DNA from: Parachitinimonas caeni
GTDB taxonomy: Bacteria > Pseudomonadota > Gammaproteobacteria > Burkholderiales > Chitinimonadaceae
Reading direction: 5' to 3'
NCBI RefSeq assembly: GCF_030129945.1
Contig: NZ_JARRAF010000018.1
Span: 34,403 to 98,402, forward strand
DNA: 64,000 bases
Part shown: piece after piece, positions 48,253-57,086 of the stretch
Layout of the letters: each line of letters begins with the position of its first letter
Position numbering within the stretch: the stretch's first letter is position 1
Program-made: the position numbers and the translations under genes
Notes under the pieces: model-generated
What the model was told of the DNA's origin: nothing
The model's database searches: none
Seen by the model: the letters and a program-made list of their open reading frames with translations, nothing else

Positions 48253-49626
48253 TTAGACCATACCTAGTTTGCGGGCGGTGAGCGTGATGCAGTGTTGCGC
48301 GCGGCTCACCAGTTCGTCGATTTCACTGCGGCTGATGACAAGCGGTGGCGAGAGCAGCATGCGTTCTCCAGTTGCTCGCATAATCAAATTGTTAGCGAAG
48401 CAGAAGTCTCGGCATAGCAGGCCAACCTCGCCACGGTTCGGGAAGAGTTCGCGTGTGGCTTTATTGCGAGTCAGTTGCATTCCGGCCACAAGTCCGGTGC
48501 CGGCTACTTCGCCAATCAACGGATTGTCTGCCAATGCTTCCTTGAGACAGCGCTGAAAATACGGTCCGGTGTCATTCATTACCCGCTCGACGATGCCTTC
48601 TTCGCGCAGGATGCCGATATTGCGAATCGCCACGGCCGCAGCAACAGGATGGCCGGAGTAGGTGAGCCCATGATTGAAGTCTCCGCCTTCATTGATCAGC
48701 GGATCGGCCACCCGCCGCGAGATGGCGACGCCACCCATCGGGATGTAACCGGAGGTCATGCCTTTGGCGATGGTCATCAGATCGGGTTCGATGCCGAAGT
48801 GCTGGCTGGCGAACCAGTGTCCGGTACGGCCAAATCCACCAATGACTTCGTCAGCAACCAGCAGAATGCCGTACTGACGGCAGATGCGCTGGATTTCCGG
48901 CCAGTAGCTGTCAGGCGGGAAGATGACGCCGCCGGCTCCCTGAAAGGGCTCACCGATAAAGGCCGCTACCCGTTCCGGCCCCACTGCCAGAATCTTCTCT
49001 TCCAGTTGCCGTGCGACTTTCAGGCCAAACGCTTCCGGGCTGAGATCCCCGCCCTCTGCGTACCAGTACGGCTGGTCGATATGCTCGATGTCTGGGATGG
49101 GCAGCCCTCCCTGTGAGTGCATGTAATCCATGCCGCCGAGCGAAGCGGCGCCAACGGTTGAGCCGTGATAGGCATTGTGGCGCGAGATGATGACCTTGCG
49201 TTCGGGTTGCCCGATGATGTCCCAATAACGGCGCACCATGCGAATGATGGTGTCGTTGCCTTCCGAACCGCTATTGGTAAAGAAAAAGTGTTCAAAGCCA
49301 GGTGGCGTAACCTCTGCCAGAAGCCGCGAAAGTTCGATCACGGCTGGATGGGTCGTCTTGAAGAAGGTGTTGTAATAGGCAAGCTCCTGCATCTGCCGGG
49401 CTGCCGCATCGGCCAGCTCCTTCCGGCCATAGCCAACGTTGACGCACCACAGGCCCGCCATGCCATCCATGATCTGGTGGCCTTCCGAGTCCCACAGGTA
49501 AACGCCTTCCCCCCGGACGATCACCCGGCTGCCGGCACGGTTGAGCGCGCCCATGTCTGAAAACGGATGGATGTGGTGGGCGGCGTCCAGTGCCTGCCAT
49601 TCCTGAGTCGTTCTTTGTGTGTTCAT
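48253..49626 (-). CDS. spuC: Putrescine-pyruvate aminotransferase, SpuC-like
   Basis: A 457-residue class-III PLP-dependent aminotransferase. Key strings are HIHPFSDMGALNRAGSRVIV, MAGLWCVNVGYGRKELADAA, FFFTNSGSEGNDTIIRMVRR, the PLP-aspartate in LLVADEVIGGFGRTG and the Schiff-base lysine in MTIAKGMTSGYIPMGG. It closely resembles Pseudomonas SpuC, which transfers an amino group from putrescine (and other omega-amines) to pyruvate. GAGG lies eight bases before the ATG. It begins ten bases after puuA. The exact amine donor here is inferred. Confidence 0.85.
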   Translation of the reverse strand: MNTQRTTQEWQALDAAHHIHPFSDMGALNRAGSRVIVRGEGVYLWDSEGHQIMDGMAGLWCVNVGYGRKELADAAARQMQELAYYNTFFKTTHPAVIELSRLLAEVTPPGFEHFFFTNSGSEGNDTIIRMVRRYWDIIGQPERKVIISRHNAYHGSTVGAASLGGMDYMHSQGGLPIPDIEHIDQPYWYAEGGDLSPEAFGLKVARQLEEKILAVGPERVAAFIGEPFQGAGGVIFPPDSYWPEIQRICRQYGILLVADEVIGGFGRTGHWFASQHFGIEPDLMTIAKGMTSGYIPMGGVAISRRVADPLINEGGDFNHGLTYSGHPVAAAVAIRNIGILREEGIVERVMNDTGPYFQRCLKEALADNPLIGEVAGTGLVAGMQLTRNKATRELFPNRGEVGLLCRDFCFANNLIMRATGERMLLSPPLVISRSEIDELVSRAQHCITLTARKLGMV

Positions 49627-49636
49627 GCCGGTTTCC

Positions 49637-50974
49637 TCAAACGTGCAGCAGCAGGTGCTTGCGTTCCCAAGAGCTGATGACGCGGAAGAAGGTGTCGTAT
49701 TCCTTTTCCTTCACACCGCAGTAGGCTTTGACAAACGACTCGCCCAGCACCTCGGAAATCTCCGGGCTGTCGAGCATCAGCTCGATGGCATCTTCCAGAT
49801 GGCGTGGCAACTCGTAGTCGAGTTCGTAGGCGCTGGTCGTCATGGGTTCGGTGGGTTGCAGGCCCTGAATCATGCCCAGATAGCCACATGCCAGAGTGGC
49901 TGCCATGGCTAGGTAGGGGTTGACGTCTACGCCCGGAACGCGGTTCTCGATGCGACGGGCATCCGGCCCGGAGTTGGGGATGCGGAAGCCGACGGTGCGG
50001 TTGTCGTAGCCCCATTGCAGATTGATCGGTGCCGCTGTGAAGCGTGACAGGCGGCGATAGGAGTTTACATAGGGCGCAAAGATCGGCATGACGTGCGGCA
50101 TATAGCGCTGCAAGCCAGCAATATAGCCACGGAAGAGCGGGCTGGGGCTGCCATCTTCGCTGGAGAAGATATTGCGCCCGTCGGCATCCAGCACACTCTG
50201 GTGAACGTGCATGGCACTGCCGGGCTCGTCCTGCATCGGCTTGGACATGAAGGTGGCGTAGATATTGTGCCGCAGGGCGGTTTCACGCACGACACGCTTG
50301 AACAGGAAGACCTTGTCGGCCAGTTCCAGTGCGTCACCATGCAGGAAGTTGATTTCCATCTGTGCCGCGCCGACCTCGTGGATCAAGGTGTCGATATCCA
50401 GATGCATGCGGTCGCAATAGGCATAGATATCTTCAAAGAAAGGGTCGTATTCATTGACCGCCTCAATGCTGTACGACTGCCGGCCGGTTTCGGGGCGGCC
50501 GGTGCGGCCGACCGGGGGACGCAAGGGTTCGTTGGGATCGGTATTGCGCTCAATCAGATAAAACTCCAGCTCGGGGGCCACCACAGGGCGCCAGCCTTTA
50601 TCTGCAAACAGTTGCAAAACCTTGCGTAATACAAAACGGGGGGAGATATCGACGGGTTTTCCGTCGAAACCCACGCAGTCGTGAATGACCACGGCAGTGG
50701 GGTCTTCGGCCCAGGGTACGACCTTGACGGTGGCTGGGTCTGGCACACATACCATATCCGGGTCGGTCGGGCCGGTGATGCTCAAATCGTTGGGGATGTC
50801 GCCATTGACGGTCTGCACCAGCACAACCTTGGGTAGCCGCATCTTTTCGCCAGAGACAAATTGGCCCTTGGGCAGAATCTTGCCACGGGCAATGCCCGTC
50901 ATATCGGGGATGATGCATTCGACTTCAGTCACCCGGTGTTCCCGGAAGAATTCGTACATGGTTTGCATGATCAT
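49637..50974 (-). CDS. puuA: Gamma-glutamylputrescine synthetase (glutamine-synthetase family)
   Basis: A 445-residue member of the glutamine synthetase family. It shows VAPELEFYLIERNTDPNEPL, GAAQMEINFLHGDALELADK, SAMHVHQSVLDADGRNIFSS and the arginine-rich RIENRVPGVDVNPYLAMAAT. It is shorter at the N-terminus than GlnA, and, given its neighbours, it probably ligates glutamate to putrescine. The ATG at 50968 (MQTMYEFF) has AGAGG at better spacing than the annotated one. It is preceded by puuD and followed by the aminotransferase gene. Confidence 0.88.
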   Translation of the reverse strand: MIMQTMYEFFREHRVTEVECIIPDMTGIARGKILPKGQFVSGEKMRLPKVVLVQTVNGDIPNDLSITGPTDPDMVCVPDPATVKVVPWAEDPTAVVIHDCVGFDGKPVDISPRFVLRKVLQLFADKGWRPVVAPELEFYLIERNTDPNEPLRPPVGRTGRPETGRQSYSIEAVNEYDPFFEDIYAYCDRMHLDIDTLIHEVGAAQMEINFLHGDALELADKVFLFKRVVRETALRHNIYATFMSKPMQDEPGSAMHVHQSVLDADGRNIFSSEDGSPSPLFRGYIAGLQRYMPHVMPIFAPYVNSYRRLSRFTAAPINLQWGYDNRTVGFRIPNSGPDARRIENRVPGVDVNPYLAMAATLACGYLGMIQGLQPTEPMTTSAYELDYELPRHLEDAIELMLDSPEISEVLGESFVKAYCGVKEKEYDTFFRVISSWERKHLLLHV

Positions 50975-51032
50975 TTGCCTCTGGCTATTCGATGTGGGAG
51001 TGCTACCAAATCAGGTGGTGAACTCCTTCTAC

Positions 51033-51788
51033 CTAAGGAACGGCGTTGCCGCGCTGGCGGCAGGCGTCGCCAAAGGCGGCGAACAGGGCGGCCGACATGG
51101 AGTTTTCGGCAAATCGCCATTCAGGGTGCCACTGCACCGCCAGGGCAAAACTCTTGGCATCGGCGACGCGGAAAGCTTCGATCAGACCATCCGGCGCCCT
51201 GGCTTCCACCCGAAGCCCCTTGCCGAGCCGGTCCACGCCCTGCTGATGCAGCGAGTTGACCAGAACGCGCTTGGTACGGGCGATGCCGCGTAGCAGACCG
51301 CCTTCAACCAGTTCGACCTCATGCGCGGGGGCGTATTGCACATCCAGCGGCTCGCTGTCGTCTTCACGATGATCAAGCTTGCTCGGGTCGGTCTGGATGG
51401 CCTGCAGCAGGCTGCCGCCGAAGGCTACATTCATTTCCTGAAAGCCCCGGCAGATACCGAACACCGGTACGCCAGCATCAACGGCGGCGCGGATCAGGGG
51501 CAGGGCGGTGGCATCGCGATAGGGGTCGAGCCAGGTGCCTTCCGGCTGCACGGCCCCCCCGTAGTGCTCCGCGCCAACCATGGAAGGACTGCCGGTAAAC
51601 AGCAGGCCGTCGAAGTGACTGAGGGTGTCTTCGATGGGTACCCGGTCCATCAGGGCGGGGAGGATCGTGGCGTAGGCACCGGCGCCATCGCTGACTGCCG
51701 TGATGTACTTCTCGCCTACACAGTGAAAGGCATGGTTGCCCAGTTGTCGTCGGTCAGCAATGATGCCGACCAGAGGTTTACGCAGCAT
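51033..51788 (-). CDS. puuD: Gamma-glutamyl-GABA hydrolase
   Basis: A 251-residue class-I glutamine-amidotransferase-like hydrolase of the peptidase C26 type. The nucleophile cysteine lies in VFGICRGFQEMNVAFGGSL, and the catalytic His-Glu pair in LAVQWHPEWRF. PuuD releases GABA from gamma-glutamyl-GABA, the last step of the gamma-glutamylated putrescine route. It starts 21 bases before the ald terminator region and is 58 bases from puuA. Confidence 0.9.
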   Translation of the reverse strand: MLRKPLVGIIADRRQLGNHAFHCVGEKYITAVSDGAGAYATILPALMDRVPIEDTLSHFDGLLFTGSPSMVGAEHYGGAVQPEGTWLDPYRDATALPLIRAAVDAGVPVFGICRGFQEMNVAFGGSLLQAIQTDPSKLDHREDDSEPLDVQYAPAHEVELVEGGLLRGIARTKRVLVNSLHQQGVDRLGKGLRVEARAPDGLIEAFRVADAKSFALAVQWHPEWRFAENSMSAALFAAFGDACRQRGNAVP

Positions 51789-51808
51789 GTTGGATACAGA
51801 TAATTAAC

Positions 51809-51831
51809 GAAAAAAGGGGGCTGTGCCCCCC
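51809..51831 (-). terminator. Intrinsic terminator of ald
   Basis: On the minus strand GGGGGC, loop ACA, GCCCCC is followed by TTTTTTCG. It lies right after ald and before puuD, so puuD-puuA-spuC must rely on readthrough or a promoter in the short gap. Confidence 0.88.
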
Positions 51832-51837
51832 GGTTTA

Positions 51838-52956
51838 TCAAGCCTCGATGGCAGTCAGCGCCGGGACATAGTCATAGCCCAGATCGTGCGCGACGGCTTC
51901 GTAGGTCACATTGCCACGGCAAATATTCAGGCCGTTGCGCAGATGCACATCATCCAGCAGGGCCTGCTTCCAGCCGCGATTGGCCAGCGCCAGCGCAAAT
52001 GGCAGCGTCGCATTGGTCAGGGCCAGGGTTGAGGTACGGGCGACACCGCCCGGCATGTTGGCAACACAATAGTGCGTAATGCCATCTACCCCATAAGTTG
52101 GATTCTGGTGCGTGGTGGCGCGGCTGGTTTCAAAACATCCACCCTGATCAATCGCCACATCGACCAGCACAGAGCCGGGCTTCATCAGTTTCAGTTGCTC
52201 ACGCCGAACCAGCTTGGGTGCGGCGGCGCCAGGCACCAGTACGGCCCCGATGACGGCATCGGCACCTGCCAGCTCGTTTTCGATGGCGTCTTCTGTCGAG
52301 TAGAGCGTTTTCAGGCGTCCACCAAAGATCATGTCCAGCTCTTTCAGGCGTGGTAGCGAGCGGTCGAGAATGCTGACTTCTGCGCCCAGGCCCATTGCCA
52401 TCCGTGCTGCGTTGATGCCGACCACCCCGCCACCGATCACACTGACCTTGCCGGGTGCCACACCAGGCACACCACCCAACAACACACCCGATCCACCCTG
52501 AGCTTTTTCGAGGCAATGTGCGGCAGCCTGAATCGCCATGCGTCCGGCAACCTCCGACATCGGTGCCAGCAGCGGCAAACCGCCTCGCGCATCGGTAACA
52601 GTCTCGTAGGCAATGGCAATGGCACCGGAGTCGATCAGGCCACGGGTTTGTTCTGGATCGGGGGCAAGGTGCAGATAAGTAAACAGAATCTGGCCGGGTC
52701 GCAGCATCTTGCATTCCTCAGGCTGCGGCTCCTTAACCTTGATGATCATCTCGGCCTTGGCAAACACACTCGCCGCATCCGACGCGATTTCAGCACCGGC
52801 AGCGCGGTATTGATCATCAGGAAAGCCGATACCGCCGCCGGCCAGTGTCTGCACCAGCACCTTGTGGCCATTACGTATCAGCTCTTTCACGCCGGCAGGT
52901 GTCAGACCCACGCGATACTCGTGGTTCTTGATTTCCTTGGGTACGCCTATCAGCAT
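51838..52956 (-). CDS. ald: Alanine dehydrogenase
   Basis: The 372-residue NAD-dependent enzyme interconverts L-alanine with pyruvate and ammonia. The start [20 protein letters not shown] is diagnostic. Other features are the [10 protein letters not shown] lysine, [10 protein letters not shown] with the conserved histidine, the NAD-binding [20 protein letters not shown] and [20 protein letters not shown]. In this cluster it could regenerate pyruvate from alanine produced by the SpuC-like aminotransferase. It is divergent from puuR. Confidence 0.95.
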   Translation of the reverse strand: MLIGVPKEIKNHEYRVGLTPAGVKELIRNGHKVLVQTLAGGGIGFPDDQYRAAGAEIASDAASVFAKAEMIIKVKEPQPEECKMLRPGQILFTYLHLAPDPEQTRGLIDSGAIAIAYETVTDARGGLPLLAPMSEVAGRMAIQAAAHCLEKAQGGSGVLLGGVPGVAPGKVSVIGGGVVGINAARMAMGLGAEVSILDRSLPRLKELDMIFGGRLKTLYSTEDAIENELAGADAVIGAVLVPGAAAPKLVRREQLKLMKPGSVLVDVAIDQGGCFETSRATTHQNPTYGVDGITHYCVANMPGGVARTSTLALTNATLPFALALANRGWKQALLDDVHLRNGLNICRGNVTYEAVAHDLGYDYVPALTAIEA

Positions 52957-53080
52957 TTTTAATTCTCCACCAAGTAAAGATCTGCCCTTTGTGAGGGCGG
53001 CGATAAACAGGGCAGTCCAACAATCAAACCTGTTTAGAATAATGAACGGCTTGTGACCAGTGGTTATCTGTCAAAGTGGC

Positions 53081-53128
53081 TTGTTGCGTTGCAACAATCT
53101 AATTATTAAAGGATTTTTTGGTATCCTT
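53081..53128. promoter_or_regulatory. Two inverted repeats in the ald-puuR intergenic region
   Basis: TTGTTGCGTTGCAACAA (53081-53097, perfect 7-base arms) and AAGGATTTTTTGGTATCCTT (53109-53128, 6-base arms) lie between the divergent ald and puuR genes. They are candidate operators for PuuR or another regulator. Confidence 0.5.
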
Positions 53129-53203
53129 GGCGGATTCTAGGCACCGCTTCTATACTTTTGCAACTGGGATGTTCGGAATATTGCACAGACGGAAGAGGTT
53201 GAG

Positions 53204-53758
53204 ATGTCACTCGAAGTCAGCCAGCGCCTACGCATTCTCCGCACCCGTAGCGGCCTTTCCCAGCGCGAACTGGCCAAGCGGGCGGGGGTTACCAACAGCA
53301 CGATTTCGCTGATCGAGCAGAACCGTGTCAGCCCATCCGTGGCATCGCTCAAGAAGGTGCTGGCGGGGATTCCCATGTCGCTGGCCGAATTCTTCACCTT
53401 TGATATAGACGAACCGGCGCGGCCGAGTCCATTTTTCCCGGCAGAGCAGATGCCGGACATTGGCGGCGAGGGCATTGCCTACCGGCTGGTTGGTCATGGA
53501 TTGAAAGATCGGCAGATCTGCCTGCTGCGCGAGCACTACGACCCCGGTGCCGATACGGGCGCCGATATGCTGTCGCATGAAGGGCAGGAGTGCGGCGTGG
53601 TGGTCCGTGGTCGGGTTGAAATCACTGTCGATGGCGAAACCCGCTGCCTTGGCCCCGGTGATGGCTTCTACTTCGACTCGAAACTGCCTCACCGCTTTCG
53701 GAACGCCGGGGAGGAGCCCTGCGAAATCATCAGCGCCAATTCGCCCCCCAGTTTTTAG
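53204..53758 (+). CDS. puuR: PuuR-like repressor (HTH-cupin)
   Basis: The 184-residue protein has an XRE-type helix-turn-helix at residues 8-62 (RLRILRTRSGLSQRELAKRA, NSTISLIEQNRVSPSVASLK) and a cupin domain at about 105-180 (GQECGVVVRGRVEITVDGE, GDGFYFDSKLPHRFRNAGEE). This matches PuuR, which represses putrescine catabolic genes and is released by putrescine. It lies between the leftward catabolic block and puuC, and is probably the local regulator. Confidence 0.88.
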   Translation: MSLEVSQRLRILRTRSGLSQRELAKRAGVTNSTISLIEQNRVSPSVASLKKVLAGIPMSLAEFFTFDIDEPARPSPFFPAEQMPDIGGEGIAYRLVGHGLKDRQICLLREHYDPGADTGADMLSHEGQECGVVVRGRVEITVDGETRCLGPGDGFYFDSKLPHRFRNAGEEPCEIISANSPPSF

Positions 53759-53829
53759 TTTGATTACCAGATAAACCCATCAATCGACAGCTGGATTGAC
53801 CAGCAGTCGGCCGCAACAGGAGTCCTCCC

Positions 53830-55332
53830 GTGAGTTCCCCCGAAAAAAACCTCGCCTACTGGCAAGCCCACGCCCAAGCCCTGCAGATTGAATCCCGTGC
53901 CTTTATCGACGGCCATTACGCCCCGGCGCAAACCGAGGAGACCTTTGAATGCCGCAGCCCGATAGACGGCGAACTCCTGTGCGAAGTCGCCCAGTGCGGC
54001 CAGGCTGATGTCGATCTGGCCGTGGCGGCCGGCCGCCGCAGCTTCGAGGCCGGTGTCTGGGCGGGGTTGCACCCGCGTCAACGCAAGAAGGTACTGCGCA
54101 AATTTGCCGAGCTGATCCGCCTGCACAACGACGAACTGGCCCTGCTCGAATCGCTGGATATGGGCAAACCCATCAACGACGCCACCCGGGGCGACGTGCC
54201 TGGGGCGGCCCAATGTATCGAGTGGTATGCCGAAGCCATCGACAAATGGCCGGGTGAAGTCGCCCCCTGCGACCACAACATCCTTGGCCTTATCACCCGT
54301 GAGCCGGTTGGCGTGGTGGCCTGCGTCGTGCCCTGGAACTTCCCCATCCTCATGGCTTCCTGGAAGATCGCGCCCGCGCTGGCGACCGGCAACTCGGTCA
54401 TCCTCAAGCCTTCCGAAAAATCGCCGTTGACTGCCATTCGTCTGGCCGGTCTGGCGCGCGATGCCGGCATCCCGGCAGGGGTATTCAATGTTCTGACGGG
54501 AGACGGCCGGGTGGGCGAGGCACTGGCCCTGCATGGCGATGTCGATTGCATTGCCTTTACCGGCTCGACGGCCGTCGGCAAACGCATCATGCAATGTGCC
54601 GGGCAGAGCAACCTCAAGCGGGTCTGGCTCGAACTGGGCGGAAAATCAGCCAATATCGTGCTGGCCGACTGCCCAGACCTTGACCGCGCCGCGCAAGCTG
54701 CCGCCGGCGCCATCTGCTACAACATGGGCGAAATGTGTACCGCCGGCTCGCGGCTACTGGTGCAACGCGCAATCAAAGACCAGTTTGTGGAGCGCGTGCG
54801 GGCCGAAATGGCCACCTGGCAGCCCGCCCACCCGCTCGACCCCGCTACCGGCATGGGGGCTATCGTCGATGACATCCAGCTCAAGCGCGTGTTGGGCTAT
54901 ATCGAAGCCGGCAAACAGGAAGGTGCCACCCTGGTGCTGGGCGGCCAACAAACCCGCGCAGATACGGGCGGTTACTACGTTGAACCCACCATCTTCCAGG
55001 TGAGCGACCCCAACATTCGCATCGCCCGCGAAGAAATCTTCGGCCCCGTACTCTCCATCATCGAATTCGACACCCTCGACGAAGCCATTGCCATTGCCAA
55101 CCGCAGCGACTACGGCCTGGGCGCCGCCATCTGGACCGCCGATCTCGTCACCGCCCACACCGCCGCCCGCCGCCTGCGCGCCGGCACCGTCTGGGTAAAT
55201 TGCTACGAAGAAGGCAGCGACATGAACTTCCCCTTCGGTGGCTACAAACAAAGCGGCAACGGCCGCGACAAATCGCTACACGCGATGGAGAAATACACCG
55301 AGTTGAAATCGACGGTGGTGAAGTTGGGGTGA
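53830..55332 (+). CDS. puuC: Gamma-glutamyl-gamma-aminobutyraldehyde dehydrogenase
   Basis: A 500-residue NAD(P)-dependent aldehyde dehydrogenase of the PuuC class. It has VVACVVPWNFPILMASWKIA, general base E268 in LELGGKSANIV and nucleophile C303 in NMGEMCTAGSR. The start is GTG with AGGAG eight bases upstream, 71 bases after puuR. It oxidises gamma-glutamyl-gamma-aminobutyraldehyde (and related aldehydes) on the way to GABA. The third positions are notably C-rich near the gene end, in sharp contrast to the AT-rich gene that follows. Confidence 0.92.
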   Translation: MSSPEKNLAYWQAHAQALQIESRAFIDGHYAPAQTEETFECRSPIDGELLCEVAQCGQADVDLAVAAGRRSFEAGVWAGLHPRQRKKVLRKFAELIRLHNDELALLESLDMGKPINDATRGDVPGAAQCIEWYAEAIDKWPGEVAPCDHNILGLITREPVGVVACVVPWNFPILMASWKIAPALATGNSVILKPSEKSPLTAIRLAGLARDAGIPAGVFNVLTGDGRVGEALALHGDVDCIAFTGSTAVGKRIMQCAGQSNLKRVWLELGGKSANIVLADCPDLDRAAQAAAGAICYNMGEMCTAGSRLLVQRAIKDQFVERVRAEMATWQPAHPLDPATGMGAIVDDIQLKRVLGYIEAGKQEGATLVLGGQQTRADTGGYYVEPTIFQVSDPNIRIAREEIFGPVLSIIEFDTLDEAIAIANRSDYGLGAAIWTADLVTAHTAARRLRAGTVWVNCYEEGSDMNFPFGGYKQSGNGRDKSLHAMEKYTELKSTVVKLG

Positions 55333-55474
55333 TTGGAAGCTTGTTCGCCAGCGATTAGCCCAGTGGTTAGCCTGGGGTGGGGGTCGGCCTTTCCCCAGTA
55401 CGAAATATTTGAGATATTAATTGGAGAAACGGCTTGGAGAAGTAATTTATATCTGGTTTGCCTGTTGATGTGTA

Positions 55475-55497
55475 TAAAAAGGCGGCAACTGCCGCAA
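55475..55497 (-). terminator. Intrinsic terminator of the AT-rich ATPase gene
   Basis: On the minus strand GCGGCA, loop GT, TGCCGC is followed by CTTTTTATA. It lies immediately after the stop codon of the ATPase gene. Confidence 0.85.
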
Positions 55498-55502
55498 TAA
55501 AT

Positions 55503-56954
55503 CTATTCTGGACTGCTGGGCTTCATTTGGAGAAAAATATCTCCTATGTCGTTTGGTTGCAATGCCCAGCGATATGCGGGATGCATTTCCCAGTCAAAAC
55601 CAAAATCAATAAATTTTTGAAGTAAATATCGATTCTCTTCAAAGTATTTTCGATTAATATAGTCTCCGATATCTTTCCTTGCTGTTATGAAATTTATTTT
55701 ATACATAAAAGCAGCAAGTGACTGCTTGTCGGCGATTTTTCCATTGGAGAATTTAAAAGTGCCGGATTGTGTAATATTCTCTATTTTCTTTAATAGGGTG
55801 TCTGTGGTGTATATGTAGGATGTGGAGGTTCTTTTCTCTTGCTTGGATGGCTTCATTCCAAGTAAAAGCCTTTCTATTTCAGGTAATTCTGATCTGTACT
55901 CATTTATGGTGTCTTGGAGGCGGCCTTGTGAATATTCTTCAAAGATGCATTTAAAGTGTTCTGTTGAAATTATATCGGCAGACTTTTCACTGGCAGCCCT
56001 TGCTGCTAGCGTGCATAGCTTTATGAGATCGCGAGGCCGCTTTCTTATAAGGGTCATAAGCATTCTATGGGTAGGTATCGATGACCAATGTCCTGCACCG
56101 TAAAATGTGGAGGACATCAATGGATATAATTTGGAAGCAAGAGTAGATTGATCTAGTTTTATAAGATTACTGGTTTCATGTTCTCTTCCAAAAAAATGCT
56201 CTACTCGCTTTATAAGCAAGGCAAGAATTTCATGGTTTGACCAGGAAAGCCATATTACATTTCCTTCAATTTTATCTGTTGATTCGTCTGATGTACGAAC
56301 TAGATGATAGACATCAGATCGCAAACTAATCCTGAAAGATATGTTCTTTGTTTCTGAGTTAATATCCCTTACTGCATTTAGTAGGGCCGATATTTTTCTT
56401 ATGTCTGATTTTTGACCTTGCCAGCCCCGATCTAAATCGTCAATGTATACATATATTTTATTGCTGGATATAAAGTTTTTAATAATTAATTCTTCGGATT
56501 TTTCTAGATGTGCATAATTTTTTATTGACTCTTGTAGCGTGGATTTTATGTATTCAATTAATTTCCCAGTGTATTCGTTAATTTTTTCTCTCGTGCTGTT
56601 GTATGGTAGTCCGAAAGAGGTTAGTGCTTTTTCTGCGATTATTTTAATTAATCCGCGCTTCCATTCTCGAATTAATTTTAGAAAATCTTCTTCTTTATCG
56701 CCAATGCCTATAATGTCATCGGGTTTGATTAGTATAGAGAGTTTTCTATTTTCTTTTTCTTCCTCTTTTGAGATTCGCAATAACGCAGACTTTCCTGTTC
56801 CTTTGTGTCCAACTAATATTCTAAGAGGTAGATCGTTTGAGATTTGTTCAAAGGTTTTTCCTTTAAGGTAGTAAGATTTTAGCTTGTCAATTTCTTCGTC
56901 TTCTGCGGCTTCGTATCCAAAAATACTTATAATATTTTCTTCTGTGAATTGCAT
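55503..56954 (-). CDS. AT-rich P-loop ATPase of the Sll1717-like family
   Basis: The 483-residue product has Walker A GHKGTGKS (residues 49-56) and Walker B IYVYIDDLDRGW (167-178), with sensor-like RISLRSDVYHLVR and a helical C-terminal half including KRPRDLIKLCTLAARAASEK. The arrangement resembles P-loop ATPases called the Sll1717 family, whose function is not established; some relatives occur near defence genes. No nuclease, protease or membrane domain is visible. The ATG has a near-perfect AAGGAGG upstream. The coding sequence is far more AT-rich than both neighbours (for example 14 G or C among bases 56461-56520), indicating recent acquisition. It has its own promoter and terminator and sits between puuC and srkA. 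Confidence 0.75.
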   Translation of the reverse strand: MQFTEENIISIFGYEAAEDEEIDKLKSYYLKGKTFEQISNDLPLRILVGHKGTGKSALLRISKEEEKENRKLSILIKPDDIIGIGDKEEDFLKLIREWKRGLIKIIAEKALTSFGLPYNSTREKINEYTGKLIEYIKSTLQESIKNYAHLEKSEELIIKNFISSNKIYVYIDDLDRGWQGQKSDIRKISALLNAVRDINSETKNISFRISLRSDVYHLVRTSDESTDKIEGNVIWLSWSNHEILALLIKRVEHFFGREHETSNLIKLDQSTLASKLYPLMSSTFYGAGHWSSIPTHRMLMTLIRKRPRDLIKLCTLAARAASEKSADIISTEHFKCIFEEYSQGRLQDTINEYRSELPEIERLLLGMKPSKQEKRTSTSYIYTTDTLLKKIENITQSGTFKFSNGKIADKQSLAAFMYKINFITARKDIGDYINRKYFEENRYLLQKFIDFGFDWEMHPAYRWALQPNDIGDIFLQMKPSSPE

Positions 56955-56996
56955 GATACCTCCTTGGGGGGGTGGCTTTAAAGCGAGGTTGTGAGA

Positions 56997-57025
56997 TTTA
57001 TAGTAATGGTTCTTGGTTTTAGCAA
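56997..57025 (-). promoter_or_regulatory. Promoter of the AT-rich ATPase gene
   Basis: On the minus strand TTGCTA (-35, 57020-57025), 17-base spacer and TATAAA (-10, 56997-57002) lie 42 bases before the start codon. Confidence 0.65.
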
Positions 57026-57050
57026 TTCATGTTGAATACGTTGCTTTGTT

Positions 57051-57080
57051 TTGTAACTGGAAATGGTTTTCTCTTACAAT
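57051..57080 (+). promoter_or_regulatory. Promoter of srkA, possibly leaderless
   Basis: TTGTAA (-35), 18-base spacer and TACAAT (-10, 57075-57080). A start seven bases after the -10 falls exactly on the A of the srkA ATG at 57087, and no ribosome binding site is visible. Confidence 0.55.
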
Positions 57081-57086
57081 GCCCCC

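Noticed and set aside
48475..49116. Plus-strand 213-residue frame opposite the aminotransferase gene
   Set aside because: It is antisense to a gene with all class-III aminotransferase motifs.
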